The notes below the pieces were generated by a model. That model was not told where the DNA came from and made no database searches. It worked only from the letters and a program-made list of their open reading frames with translations. A stretch of DNA of 64,000 nucleotides from Chitinophagaceae bacterium (GTDB lineage Bacteria > Bacteroidota > Bacteroidia > Chitinophagales > Chitinophagaceae). The stretch is from positions 744,001 to 808,000 of the forward strand of contig JADKKA010000018.1 of assembly GCA_016720745.1 (NCBI GenBank), read 5' to 3'. The translations under genes and the position numbers were made by a program. Below, piece by piece: positions 1 through 8,658 of this stretch; within the stretch, counting starts at the first letter, position 1; each line of letters opens with the position of its first letter.

Positions 1-1785
1 CTGCGGTCACTGCATAGTCGGCATTTTTTTCATCAATAGGAGCGGGGAGTGAAGCTACTTTGTAACCTGCCGGAAGGATCAACTCCGTTTCATCCTGTGA
101 GATATACCCGCTGCTCAATGCATAATCCTGTTGCCTGTCCTTGTCAGGAATCAATCCGCGGAGATCTTCCGGGAAGAAATCAATACCCAGGTATATTTCT
201 TTGTCTTCGGTGATGATATAATTCGTGAGATCAATGTCACCTTCCACCACCACCGGAATTTCCCGGTTATTGAGATCAGATGTTTTTACATTGGTCACCA
301 CCAGGTTTTTGTTCCCGAATTCCAGGAAACGCTGGATCACTTTCTTTTTGTCGTGTGTGGGCAGGTCGTGGTAATACTGGTGAAACCGGGTGCGCTGTTC
401 TCCGGTCAATGTAGCTTTTACATGTCCCTTCAGCACATTGTCTTTCAGCTGAAAACTGGTTTGGGTGAGCAGCTTACTTTTTCAATATCCATTAACGGTA
501 CTTTCTTCACTTCATACTTATCACCTTTTCCAATGAGTACTTCCTTTCCCTGTATCCGCCAGGCATAGTCACCAAAGGGGATATATTTTTCAGTGCCATC
601 CAGGTAATATTCTTTTCCGCCGATCATGACGGTGCTGATACAATGATTGTCCACTGCCAGCGAAGGAAGCGTATAGTCGTAAGGAATATGCCGGGTACCA
701 ATCCAGGTCATGTACGCATCAAAGCCTGCGATTTTCAACATTTCGGTAATGAGGTTGGCCATTCCCTTGCAGTCGCCATATTTTGATTTGTATACCTCAT
801 TGGCGGAAGCAGGAATAAAACCGGCCAGTCCGTCTTCAAATGCGATATAGCGGATATTGTCCTGTACCCAGTAAAAGATCGCTTTTACTTTATCAATATC
901 CGTGCTCTTGCCACGGGTAAGTTCAGCCACTTTTGATTTAAAATCATCGGGCTTGTTCACTGTTTTCTGATAGAGGAATTTGTACCAGTTATACAGATCG
1001 CCGACATCGGCAAATCCATTTTCCTTTTTACCATCGTTACTGAAAGATTTCACTACAAACACAATATGCGGATACGTATAAGCAATACCAATCCCCCGGC
1101 TTTCACTTTTAAGGCCGGGTACATTCAGCATTTTAAAAGTGTAGACCGTCATATTTTTTTCCGTGGTCTTCTGTTTGGTGATTTTATAATCAGCGAAATT
1201 GTATTCCCGGAGATCCAGTTCCAGCCAGTCGGGCACTTTTACCCTTATGATTTTTTCCTTGGCAGGATAAAAACTGTGGAAATAAACGGAAGTGAGGTAT
1301 TTGCTGTCGAGGTATTTTTTTTCTGTCTCCACACGTGTGGCATCTCCATAACCGGAGAAGCCGATATTGAAATACTTCACCCGGCTGTCATCTGAAAAGT
1401 AATCACTGGAACTGGCAGAACGGTCAATGGCATATCCCACATTGTAGTTTTTCTTCACCCCAAACATTCCTTTCATTTTTTCCAGTTGTTTGAAGGAAGT
1501 GATCTTGGTAAAGGAATTATAGAAATCGTAATACTGGATCCCTGCAGATTCCCGGAGGGATAAAAAATTGATCCCGGTACTGCGGGTAGCCATTACTACA
1601 GATCGCTTATCCTCGCTGCGGCCTTTGTCAAAACTAAACTCCTCTTCCACCAGGGTGGCGGCTACCCGGTCTTCGGTGAATACTTTTTTCAGGCGGTTGG
1701 CCTCATAAATATCTTCATCGGACTGGGCCGGGACGACCAGGGGAAGGAAGAGCAGGGCGATCAGGAACCTGTACAATAGCTGCAT
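1..1785 (-). CDS. DUF3857/transglutaminase-like exported protein, frameshifted and cut by the left edge
   Basis: Secreted protein of the DUF3857-transglutaminase family common in Bacteroidota; exact role unknown. It begins with a signal peptide (about residues 1-20, ending VVPAQS). The transglutaminase-like core holds Cys339 in YGDCKGMA and His381 in DNHCIS. The reading frame stops at 445 after VSCSPKPVFS. The -1 frame is open from about 478 down to base 1 and reads as a sensible continuation (KLLTQTSFQLKD, then GEQRTRFHQYY and IPVVVEGDIDLT), which fits the usual C-terminal domain of this family. One extra A in the five-base run at 478-482 (T run on the plus strand) rejoins the frames. The gene is therefore best read as one frameshifted gene whose 3' end lies outside the window. 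It starts 135 bases from the divergent korA. Confidence 0.85.
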
Positions 1786-1920
1786 AATGGAGTTTTAACT
1801 GTAACAATATAAAAAGACTTGCTGATATTGGGTGGGGTTGGCACCTGATTTTTACTGAGAAAAATCAAGCATTTCAGAACCTGAATTGCTTTAAATTCGC
1901 GAAACAATTTAAACAGCCAT

Positions 1921-3777
1921 ATGTCCAGGAAAAAGGAAGTCTTACAGGATGTAGTGATCAAGTTCGCCGGTGATAGCGGGGACGGGATGCAGCTCACAGG
2001 AAGTCAGTTTACCAATAATACCGCTATGATGGGGATCGATCTGGCCACTTTCCCGGATTTCCCGGCGGAAATCAGGGCCCCACAGGGTACCTTACCCGGG
2101 GTCAGTGGATTCCAGCTGCGTTTTTCAAGTGATAGCGTGTACACACCCGGTGATGCCGTGGATGTACTGGTAGCCATGAATGCCGCCGCCTTAAAAGTAA
2201 ACCTGACCGCTCTGAAAAAAGGGGGAAAGATCATTGCCAATATTGATGGATTTGACGCCAAGAACCTGCGACTGGCCAATTATCCGGAAGGGGAGAACCC
2301 GCTGGAGAATGGCAGCCTGGATGGATATGATCTGATCAAAATGGATGTGACCAAGATGACCCGGGAAGCCCTGAAGGATATTACCCTGGGGATGAAAGAG
2401 AAAGACAGGGCCAAAAATATGTTTGTACTCGGATTTCTGTACTGGATGTACAACCGGGATATGAACAATACGATTGAATTTCTGAAAGAGAAATTTGGCA
2501 AGAAGCCGGAAATTCTCGACAGCAATGTAAAAGTGCTCCAGGCTGGATATAATTACGGCGATACCACAGAAACTTTTACCACTACCTATGCAGTGGAGAA
2601 GGCCAAAATGGAACCGGGTACCTACCGTTCCATCATGGGTAACCAGGCCGTGGCCTATGCCCTGATTGCCGCTGCCCAGAAAAGCGGACTACCCCTTTTC
2701 CTGGGTTCATATCCTATTACCCCTGCTTCAGATATCCTGCATGAATTATCCCGCTATAAAAATTTTGGTGTAAAAACTTTTCAGGCCGAAGATGAAATTG
2801 CGGCGATCACATCCACCATTGGTGCAGCTTATGGCGGAGCCCTTGGTGTGACTACTTCCAGCGGACCTGGTATTGCCCTGAAAGGGGAAGCGATTGGTTT
2901 GGCGGTGATGCTGGAGATTCCCTTAATCGTGATCAATATTCAAAGAGGAGGCCCATCAACCGGCTTGCCCACCAAAACAGAACAAAGCGACCTGATGCAG
3001 GCTTATTATGGCCGTAACGGGGAATGCCCGATGCCGATTATTTCTGCTTCCACACCAGCCGATGCTTTTGATGCTGCTTATGAAGCCGTGCGGATTTCTG
3101 TTCAGCATATGACACCGGTGATGTTCCTGAGTGACGGATATATAGCCAATGGAGCAGAACCCTGGAAATTCCCGACAAGTGAACAATTACCTCCCATCAC
3201 CGTCAAATTCAAAACTGAACTGGGTCACGGAGAAACCAAGTTCCTGCCCTACCTGCGTGATGAAAAACTGGCCAGACCATGGGCTGTTCCCGGTACACCA
3301 GGTCTCGAACACCGGATCGGTGGTATTGAAAAACAAAATAATACCGGAAACGTAAACTATGAACCAGAAAATCACCAGCTGATGGTGAAGATCCGGCAGG
3401 AAAAAGTAGATAAGATTGCTGAATACATCCCCGAACAGAAACTGGATAGTGGCCCGGAAAAAGGAAAGATCCTGGTACTGGGATGGGGTTCTACCTATGG
3501 CGCTATCAAATCAGCAGTTGCTGAATTACAGGCCCGTGGAGAATCGGTAAGTCATGCCCATCTGCGTTATATCCGGCCTTTCCCTAAAAATCTGGGTGCC
3601 ATTCTGAGTAATTTTGAGCAGGTGCTGATTCCGGAAATTAATAATGGACAACTTATTAAAATTATCCGTGACCTGTTCCTGATTGATGCCAAAGGGTATA
3701 ATAAGATCATGGGCGTACCGATCACCAAGACTGAACTGGTATTGAAACTGGATCAGATGCTGGGTGGATTAAACTAG
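1921..3777 (+). CDS. korA: 2-oxoacid:acceptor (2-oxoglutarate:ferredoxin) oxidoreductase, fused gamma-alpha subunit
   Basis: Cytoplasmic subunit of the thiamine-diphosphate and iron-sulfur enzyme that oxidises 2-oxoacids to acyl-CoA with ferredoxin or a similar acceptor. The N-terminal gamma domain (about 1-190) carries GDSGDGM at residue 17. The alpha/pyrimidine-like domain begins near residue 240 (GNQAVAYAL, then YPITPAS). The 618-residue length fits the fused gamma-alpha form. The catalytic TPP-binding beta subunit (KorB) normally follows directly, but here the next gene, 14 bases downstream, is a serpin-like lipoprotein, so KorB must be encoded elsewhere or the locus has been rearranged. 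The family is clear; substrate preference is inferred from similarity to KorA. Confidence 0.9.
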   Translation: MSRKKEVLQDVVIKFAGDSGDGMQLTGSQFTNNTAMMGIDLATFPDFPAEIRAPQGTLPGVSGFQLRFSSDSVYTPGDAVDVLVAMNAAALKVNLTALKKGGKIIANIDGFDAKNLRLANYPEGENPLENGSLDGYDLIKMDVTKMTREALKDITLGMKEKDRAKNMFVLGFLYWMYNRDMNNTIEFLKEKFGKKPEILDSNVKVLQAGYNYGDTTETFTTTYAVEKAKMEPGTYRSIMGNQAVAYALIAAAQKSGLPLFLGSYPITPASDILHELSRYKNFGVKTFQAEDEIAAITSTIGAAYGGALGVTTSSGPGIALKGEAIGLAVMLEIPLIVINIQRGGPSTGLPTKTEQSDLMQAYYGRNGECPMPIISASTPADAFDAAYEAVRISVQHMTPVMFLSDGYIANGAEPWKFPTSEQLPPITVKFKTELGHGETKFLPYLRDEKLARPWAVPGTPGLEHRIGGIEKQNNTGNVNYEPENHQLMVKIRQEKVDKIAEYIPEQKLDSGPEKGKILVLGWGSTYGAIKSAVAELQARGESVSHAHLRYIRPFPKNLGAILSNFEQVLIPEINNGQLIKIIRDLFLIDAKGYNKIMGVPITKTELVLKLDQMLGGLN

Positions 3778-3791
3778 GCGCGATATATCAA

Positions 3792-4831
3792 ATGAAAAAA
3801 AGCCCCCGGGTTTTTGTTGTTATAGCTGCATTAATTTGTCAGACAGGCTGCCTGTCAAAAAAGGACAAACCAGTTGATACGAACTGGTCAGCTTTGCCCG
3901 AAGTGGTAGCTATTGACAGCCTGCAGTCTACTGATTTTGTTCCCACCCTGGATCATCCTATTGATCCTGCACGTAATACTGTATATGCAGTGGCTATGCA
4001 ATATGCCTGGGATACGCTTTCCCGTTTACTGCCCGGTGGCCTGCAAGAAAGCAATCGATATAGCGGCGACCTCAATCTCCTTCGGCAGGCAGTTGGTTTT
4101 CAGTCAGCGCTTACTAAGGATGAATACAGTATCCGAACACAGGTAGATGGTGCCGAAATTGTAGCGGAAGCTTTTTCAATAAGACACTGCCCTTTCCTTC
4201 GAAGATGGAAACAGCTGATACACCACTAGTGTTCATTGGAGAAAAAGTAAAAGCTTTTGGGATGTACAACCCGGATCCAGCGATCAGGGAATTTTGTCAG
4301 GTGGGGTATTATGAATCAGATCAGGCTTTTTTATTAAAAATATTTCCCAAAGATGAAGCGCATGAGATCTGGTTGCTTTTATGCCGTGATAATCTGCAGA
4401 CATTAGGAGCTGCCGTTCAAAAAGCAAAGGACTGGTTGAAAACCGGAGAGGAGCAGGCGCGCAGTGAAACACATCAATGGAAATACCGGTTTAACAGCAA
4501 TGATGTGATTTCTCTGCCGGAAACAAGATTCAATATTGCGGCACATTATAAAGGACTGGAAGGACAGGTCATCTACCTGAAAGAAGGTCAAAGAACGATT
4601 GTAACGGCTTATCAGCGTACCGGTTTTATCCTGAATGAAACCGGTGCCGTAGCGGAAAGCCATGCGGTGATGGTCGTTGATTCGGCAACAGCACCCGTTC
4701 GAATGGAAATGCCTCCTCCAAAAAAACTGGTCTTCAACCAGCCATTCTATATTATCCTGAAAAGAAAAGCGGCAGCCCATCCTTATTTTGTGATGCGGGT
4801 GGCCAATGCGGAGTTACTTGTAAAAAAGTAG
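3792..4831 (+). CDS. Serpin-like lipoprotein, frameshifted
   Basis: Probable lipoprotein with signal peptide and lipobox QTGC (Cys20). The first frame runs 3792-4229; a second runs to 4831. They join if the five-T run at 4172-4176 had six Ts: the text then reads EIVAEAFFNKTLPFPSK and on into KMETADTPLVFIGEK. The joined protein is about 346 residues, close to serpin length. Near the C-terminus, TGFILNETGAVAESHAVMVV resembles the serpin hinge/reactive-loop lead-in, and FNQPFYIILKRK followed by PYFVMRVANAEL resembles the closing strands of serpins. The N-terminal half is too divergent to recognise by eye. Inference: a degenerate or specialised serpin-fold protein tethered in the envelope. A protease-inhibitor role is not shown. 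Confidence 0.65.
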
Positions 4832-4870
4832 CAGTCTATAACTACAATCAAATCTGTCTGTGCATCTATA

Positions 4871-4909
4871 TTAAAAAAGGGTTGTCGTAAACTGACAACC
4901 CTTTTTTAA
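4871..4909. terminator. Bidirectional intrinsic terminator
   Basis: Perfect stem AAAAAAGGGTTGTC / GACAACCCTTTTTT with a seven-base loop, flanked by A and T runs, between the convergent genes ending at 4831 and 4926. It can serve both strands. Confidence 0.85.
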
Positions 4910-4925
4910 TAGATAAGCGCTAAGA

Positions 4926-5609
4926 TTATTTGTTCTTATTCATTTCCTTTAGTTGGTCCATGGCTTTCTGCAGCACTTCTTCTGCATTATCATCAAAGCT
5001 CAGATCAGTAAAGCTGATTTTATCGATCTTGATTTCCTTCGGATGATTTTTTTCTTTTTCGAGGAGCATTATTCCAAGAGCAGGGATGGTCAGGTTCTCA
5101 ATGGTACCGCTGATTTTCCATTTATGTCCGCCCGCGCCATTATCGCCCATGTCCTTGCATTCGGTGAGGGTAACATTGGTGCCATAGAGTTTTTCTTCTC
5201 CTCCCATTAATCCGCCAAACTGCTGTGCATTATCGTCTTTGCCACGTCCGAAGCTCATCCCTGTAAGGGGATAGGTACCTGCCTTGGTATCAAAAACAAA
5301 ACGGAGGATCATCCCTTCGTTACCGGGTCCCGAGCTGGTGGTGATCATGCCGCGGTAGGGGGCTCCTGCTTTTAATTTTTTAGGGTCTTTGTCTACCAGG
5401 ATACTACCGCTGAGTTTGATTTCTTTGCCTTCAACAGTTACGGTATAATTGGTATAGCGGTCTGCGGTACCCAGGGTGGCAGCAGGATCAGCGGGAGTGG
5501 TAGTGGTTTGATCGGGGGAAGAGGTTGTTTCGCTAACAGGCTTGTCTTCCTTTTTGTTGTTACAAGCGATCAGGCTGGCGGTTGCAGCAAACAGGATCCA
5601 TTTTTTCAT
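4926..5609 (-). CDS. Lipoprotein of unknown function
   Basis: Secreted protein of 227 residues with a lipobox (SLIACNN, Cys16), followed by a Ser/Thr/Pro-rich linker (about 20-45) typical of surface-tethered lipoproteins. The body is a predicted beta-rich domain with phrases such as VEGKEIKLSGSI and WKISGTIENL, and the tail is a charged helix. No family is recognised with confidence. It stands alone, convergent with the serpin-like gene and followed by the shared terminator at 4871-4909. No transmembrane segment is visible beyond the signal peptide. Confidence 0.7.
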   Translation of the reverse strand: MKKWILFAATASLIACNNKKEDKPVSETTSSPDQTTTTPADPAATLGTADRYTNYTVTVEGKEIKLSGSILVDKDPKKLKAGAPYRGMITTSSGPGNEGMILRFVFDTKAGTYPLTGMSFGRGKDDNAQQFGGLMGGEEKLYGTNVTLTECKDMGDNGAGGHKWKISGTIENLTIPALGIMLLEKEKNHPKEIKIDKISFTDLSFDDNAEEVLQKAMDQLKEMNKNK

Positions 5610-5750
5610 AAATAGGGGTTTAATAATTTAGGGTACAAAAATAATTCCTGTATGGCAGTAATCCTTTTTTTCCTGCCTGACTTTTCGCCTCTGGAAAGAG
5701 GGCATATTTAAATTGGGGAGAACTGTTTACAAATAAAACGGCAAAAAAAA

Positions 5751-5770
5751 TGACCCGTTCTGGCGGGTCA
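5751..5770 (-). terminator. Intrinsic terminator after the HD-PycTM gene
   Basis: Stem TGACCCG / CGGGTCA with a six-base loop; on the minus strand it is followed by eight Ts (5743-5750). It lies just beyond the stop codon at 5802. Confidence 0.8.
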
Positions 5771-5801
5771 TAATAATGATTTATTGATTGGTGGAGCCTG
5801 A

Positions 5802-7073
5802 TCAGGTATAAACTTCTGTTGCACTTGGCAGCATAAAGGCAATCACAAAGGCCAGCATGGCGATGATAAGGCCATACATGAAAATATTATAGGCGACCCG
5901 GAGGTATTTATATTTCTTGGCCAGTACCACCCCCAGGAAATACTGGTCCTTGATCATGCTGTTATTCATGTACACTTTATCTCCCAGCATTTCTGTCATC
6001 CCCCAGTTATAATCATCCAGGCTCATATTATGATAGTTTCCAAAGAACAGCAGGTTGGTTCTTTTGCCGGCGATATCATCTCTTGTAAAAGTGCCATGGG
6101 ATACATTGGGCCGTGTAGCCAGGATACCAAAAACAATTGAGGATACACAAACCAGGGTGATGATGGCCACCGGAATCTGAAGATTAGGATCAGTCTGCAA
6201 TTTTTCAAAGAGACTGGCCATCATGATAGATAATATGATCGAGTTCACCGAGATCAGGATATTGGCCTTGGAATCGGCCATACCACTGAGGTTGGAATGG
6301 CTTTGCGCCATGATACGAAAGACGGTGGCAATACTTCTGTCGGCTTCTTTTTCTTTTTCTCTTTTGGCTTTTGCCTCAGCAGCGGCGGCCGCTTCCGCCG
6401 GGTCCTTTATTTTTTCCTTTTTTTCCTTGTCTTTTTCTTTTTTCTCAGGTTTCATGGTTTCAGGTTTTATGTCATCCTCTTTGTTGAGTAGGCGGATCAG
6501 GTGCTGGTCTTTTACCGGCTGCAACTGCTCCCTGCCATAGGTGGTAAAATAAGAATGCCTTTCCAGGAAACGGATATTAATTTTTCGCCAGTCTTTTTTG
6601 GATACATCGTTGTCTCCAAATTCGTTCAGTTCCTGTCGTAGTAAACGGTTTTTTTCGTCGAAGGAGGCTGTACCCAAATGAAAAAGGTCCGCATCACAAA
6701 TAATCTCTTCCAGGTAATTATCGGGTGTTTGCGGCATCCTGGTGGCATTGATACAACCCTTTACCCGCAATTGCGTAGCTTCATCCAGATTTTTGGATTG
6801 CATGAATTCTTCGGCCATTTTTAAGCTGGCGGCCTCATGGTTGATGGAAGTTCCGGTGGTATAGCCCGTATCATGAAACCAGGCGGCGAGGTAGAGGGCA
6901 AAACGGTCGTTTTCGCTGATTTGCTGGCTGTCGGCCAGCACCTGACAGGCGGCCACTACCTCACGGGTATGTTGAAGCGTATGGAACTTTATATTTTTGT
7001 CCAGCCTATTTTGCAGCATGTCCGTAACCAGTGTCTGGGCATCCTGTAGAATAAGTAATTGGTCGTCAGTCAT
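5802..7073 (-). CDS. HD-domain phosphohydrolase fused to a Pycsar-effector-like (PycTM/DUF5706) membrane domain
   Basis: Two-part protein. Residues 1-200 form an HD-type metal-dependent phosphohydrolase with His35 (in HTLQH), His67-Asp68 (WFHDTGY), His79-Glu80 and Asp127/Asp129 (ICDAD) as likely metal ligands. A charged Lys/Glu/Ala linker (about 205-255) follows. The C-terminal part (about 255-423) has the MADSKANILISVNS motif and three hydrophobic helices, matching the PycTM effector domain of Pycsar anti-phage systems, which responds to cyclic pyrimidine nucleotides. No pyrimidine cyclase gene is adjacent; neighbours are lipoprotein genes. Inference: either a stand-alone cyclic-nucleotide-responsive membrane protein or one whose HD domain degrades the signal. 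The domain call is firm; the role is not. Confidence 0.8.
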   Translation of the reverse strand: MTDDQLLILQDAQTLVTDMLQNRLDKNIKFHTLQHTREVVAACQVLADSQQISENDRFALYLAAWFHDTGYTTGTSINHEAASLKMAEEFMQSKNLDEATQLRVKGCINATRMPQTPDNYLEEIICDADLFHLGTASFDEKNRLLRQELNEFGDNDVSKKDWRKINIRFLERHSYFTTYGREQLQPVKDQHLIRLLNKEDDIKPETMKPEKKEKDKEKKEKIKDPAEAAAAAEAKAKREKEKEADRSIATVFRIMAQSHSNLSGMADSKANILISVNSIILSIMMASLFEKLQTDPNLQIPVAIITLVCVSSIVFGILATRPNVSHGTFTRDDIAGKRTNLLFFGNYHNMSLDDYNWGMTEMLGDKVYMNNSMIKDQYFLGVVLAKKYKYLRVAYNIFMYGLIIAMLAFVIAFMLPSATEVYT

Positions 7074-7117
7074 GCTATAAAGATAACTTTTGATAAATTT
7101 AAACCAAAATCAGCGGA

Positions 7118-7996
7118 ATGAGTTTTTTAAATTTCAAGTCAAAGGCCTCCGGGTGCTCTATTTTATTCCTGTTTATTTTGCTGGCCGGCTGTAAGCAAAA
7201 GGTTAGAATGATCAAGTCGCCTCCGCATTATAGTTTCAAATCAGTACAGACTTTCAAACTGGATTTGAAGCTAAAAGAAATTTCAGGGCTGGCCTGGGAT
7301 ACCCGCAGGGATGAGTTCCTGGCCCATTATGATGAAGCAGGAAAACTGTATATCCTGGATAAAACAGCCAATGGCATCACCGCTGAATATCCTTTCGGGG
7401 CCAAGGGGGATTATGAAGATATTGCTATCTATAACGGAACGCCTTATGTTTTGATCAGTAATGGTACCATCATAAAGATCAACAGGGATAGTACCGGTAA
7501 AGTGATCAGCGGGGAAAAAGCCGGTCAGTTAAATATTACCGGCACCAATGATTTCGAAACCCTTTATGCTGATACGGCCCGGAAAGCCCTGGTCATGGTT
7601 TGTAAAAATTGCGCCATGGATGATAAGAGCAAGGTCAGTGCCTTTGCTTTTTATCCGGATTCTATTGGTTTTGTGAATGAGCCCGTTTACCAGATTGATG
7701 CGGCTAAGATCAAGGACATGTCAGCTAAACTGGGGCATCACAAGACTTCTAAATTGCAACCCTCGGCGGCTGGCATTCACCCCATTGATAAGAAATTATA
7801 TATCATTTCATCTGCTGCCAGTCAACTGGTGATATGTGACCAGAATGGGAATCCGGAACAGGTATTTGAACTGGGAGAGAAGCTTTTTCCGCAGCCGGAA
7901 GGCCTAACATTCAAGAATGATGGAACCATGTATATTTCCAATGAAGGAGTGGCTGCCAAAGCTACCATTCTGCAGTTCCGTTATACTGCCAACTAA
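7118..7996 (+). CDS. SdiA-regulated-like beta-propeller lipoprotein
   Basis: Exported lipoprotein (lipobox LLAGC, Cys26 or so) of 292 residues. The body has the phrases KEISGLAWDT, LYILDK, GDYEDIAIYN and LFPQPEGLTF...MYISNEG typical of the SdiA-regulated propeller family, thought to be surface or periplasmic proteins; no substrate is known. Its stop overlaps the stop region of the convergent PAP2 gene by four bases. It is divergent from the HD-PycTM gene with 44 bases between starts. Confidence 0.75.
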   Translation: MSFLNFKSKASGCSILFLFILLAGCKQKVRMIKSPPHYSFKSVQTFKLDLKLKEISGLAWDTRRDEFLAHYDEAGKLYILDKTANGITAEYPFGAKGDYEDIAIYNGTPYVLISNGTIIKINRDSTGKVISGEKAGQLNITGTNDFETLYADTARKALVMVCKNCAMDDKSKVSAFAFYPDSIGFVNEPVYQIDAAKIKDMSAKLGHHKTSKLQPSAAGIHPIDKKLYIISSAASQLVICDQNGNPEQVFELGEKLFPQPEGLTFKNDGTMYISNEGVAAKATILQFRYTAN

Positions 7997-8643
7997 TTGA
8001 CCCGGATCCGGGAAGTTATCCGCAGGCTTAGCCAAAGCCAGCCAATTCCAAAAGAATATCCGGCGATCACATCAGATGGGTAATGCACCCGCAGGTAAAT
8101 CCTGCTAAAGCCGATAAGCAGGATCAGTAAAATCAGGAATCCGATGACCAGGCTTCTTTGTATTTTATGTTGCCGCAGATGCCTGCCGAGCAGCCAGATC
8201 AGCAAACCATAAAAGGCAATACTCATCATGGCATGTCCGCTGGGAAAACTATAATTGGTAATGCCATTCACCAAAGGATGATCGGGCCGGTCACGTTGAA
8301 ACAGGTTCTTGAAAAGTGACATGAGGCCCAGACTGCTCAGGGCGATCAATAGGGTTTGCAGGGCTTCTTTTTTTTCCCGCAACAGTAATAGTACAAAGAT
8401 CAATAAGATAAAGGCGGGAATGAGAAAAGCGTGATTTCCCAAAGCAGTAATGGATTTAATCCATGGCGTTAGATCCGGATGGATCAGCTGGCCTGTCTGC
8501 GCCAGTAATTGATCATCCCAGTAGTGATTTTTATCAATGAATAATATCCAGATCAGGATAATGGGTACCAGCATTACGATGGACAGCAGGAAGGGTTCCC
8601 TCCTGTAAATGATTTTGACAGGTATATCCTTTTTTTTCTCCAT
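7993..8643 (-). CDS. PAP2-family membrane phosphatase
   Basis: Integral membrane phosphatase, probably acting on lipid (undecaprenyl or phosphatidyl) phosphates. The three signature blocks are present: KNLFQRDRP, the central FPSGHAM and SRIYLRVHYPSDV, which supply the catalytic histidines and phosphate-binding residues. About six hydrophobic segments surround them. It starts 15 bases after the stop of the 1224-residue phosphoesterase-barrel gene on the same strand, so both are probably one transcript joining two phosphatase activities of the envelope. Confidence 0.9.
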   Translation of the reverse strand: MEKKKDIPVKIIYRREPFLLSIVMLVPIILIWILFIDKNHYWDDQLLAQTGQLIHPDLTPWIKSITALGNHAFLIPAFILLIFVLLLLREKKEALQTLLIALSSLGLMSLFKNLFQRDRPDHPLVNGITNYSFPSGHAMMSIAFYGLLIWLLGRHLRQHKIQRSLVIGFLILLILLIGFSRIYLRVHYPSDVIAGYSFGIGWLWLSLRITSRIRVN

Positions 8644-8658
8644 GAGGAGTCAGTAGAA

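Noticed and set aside
6223..6540. Plus-strand frame opposite the HD-PycTM linker
   Set aside because: Shadow of the Lys/Glu/Ala-rich linker, giving a Phe/Ser-rich nonsense protein.
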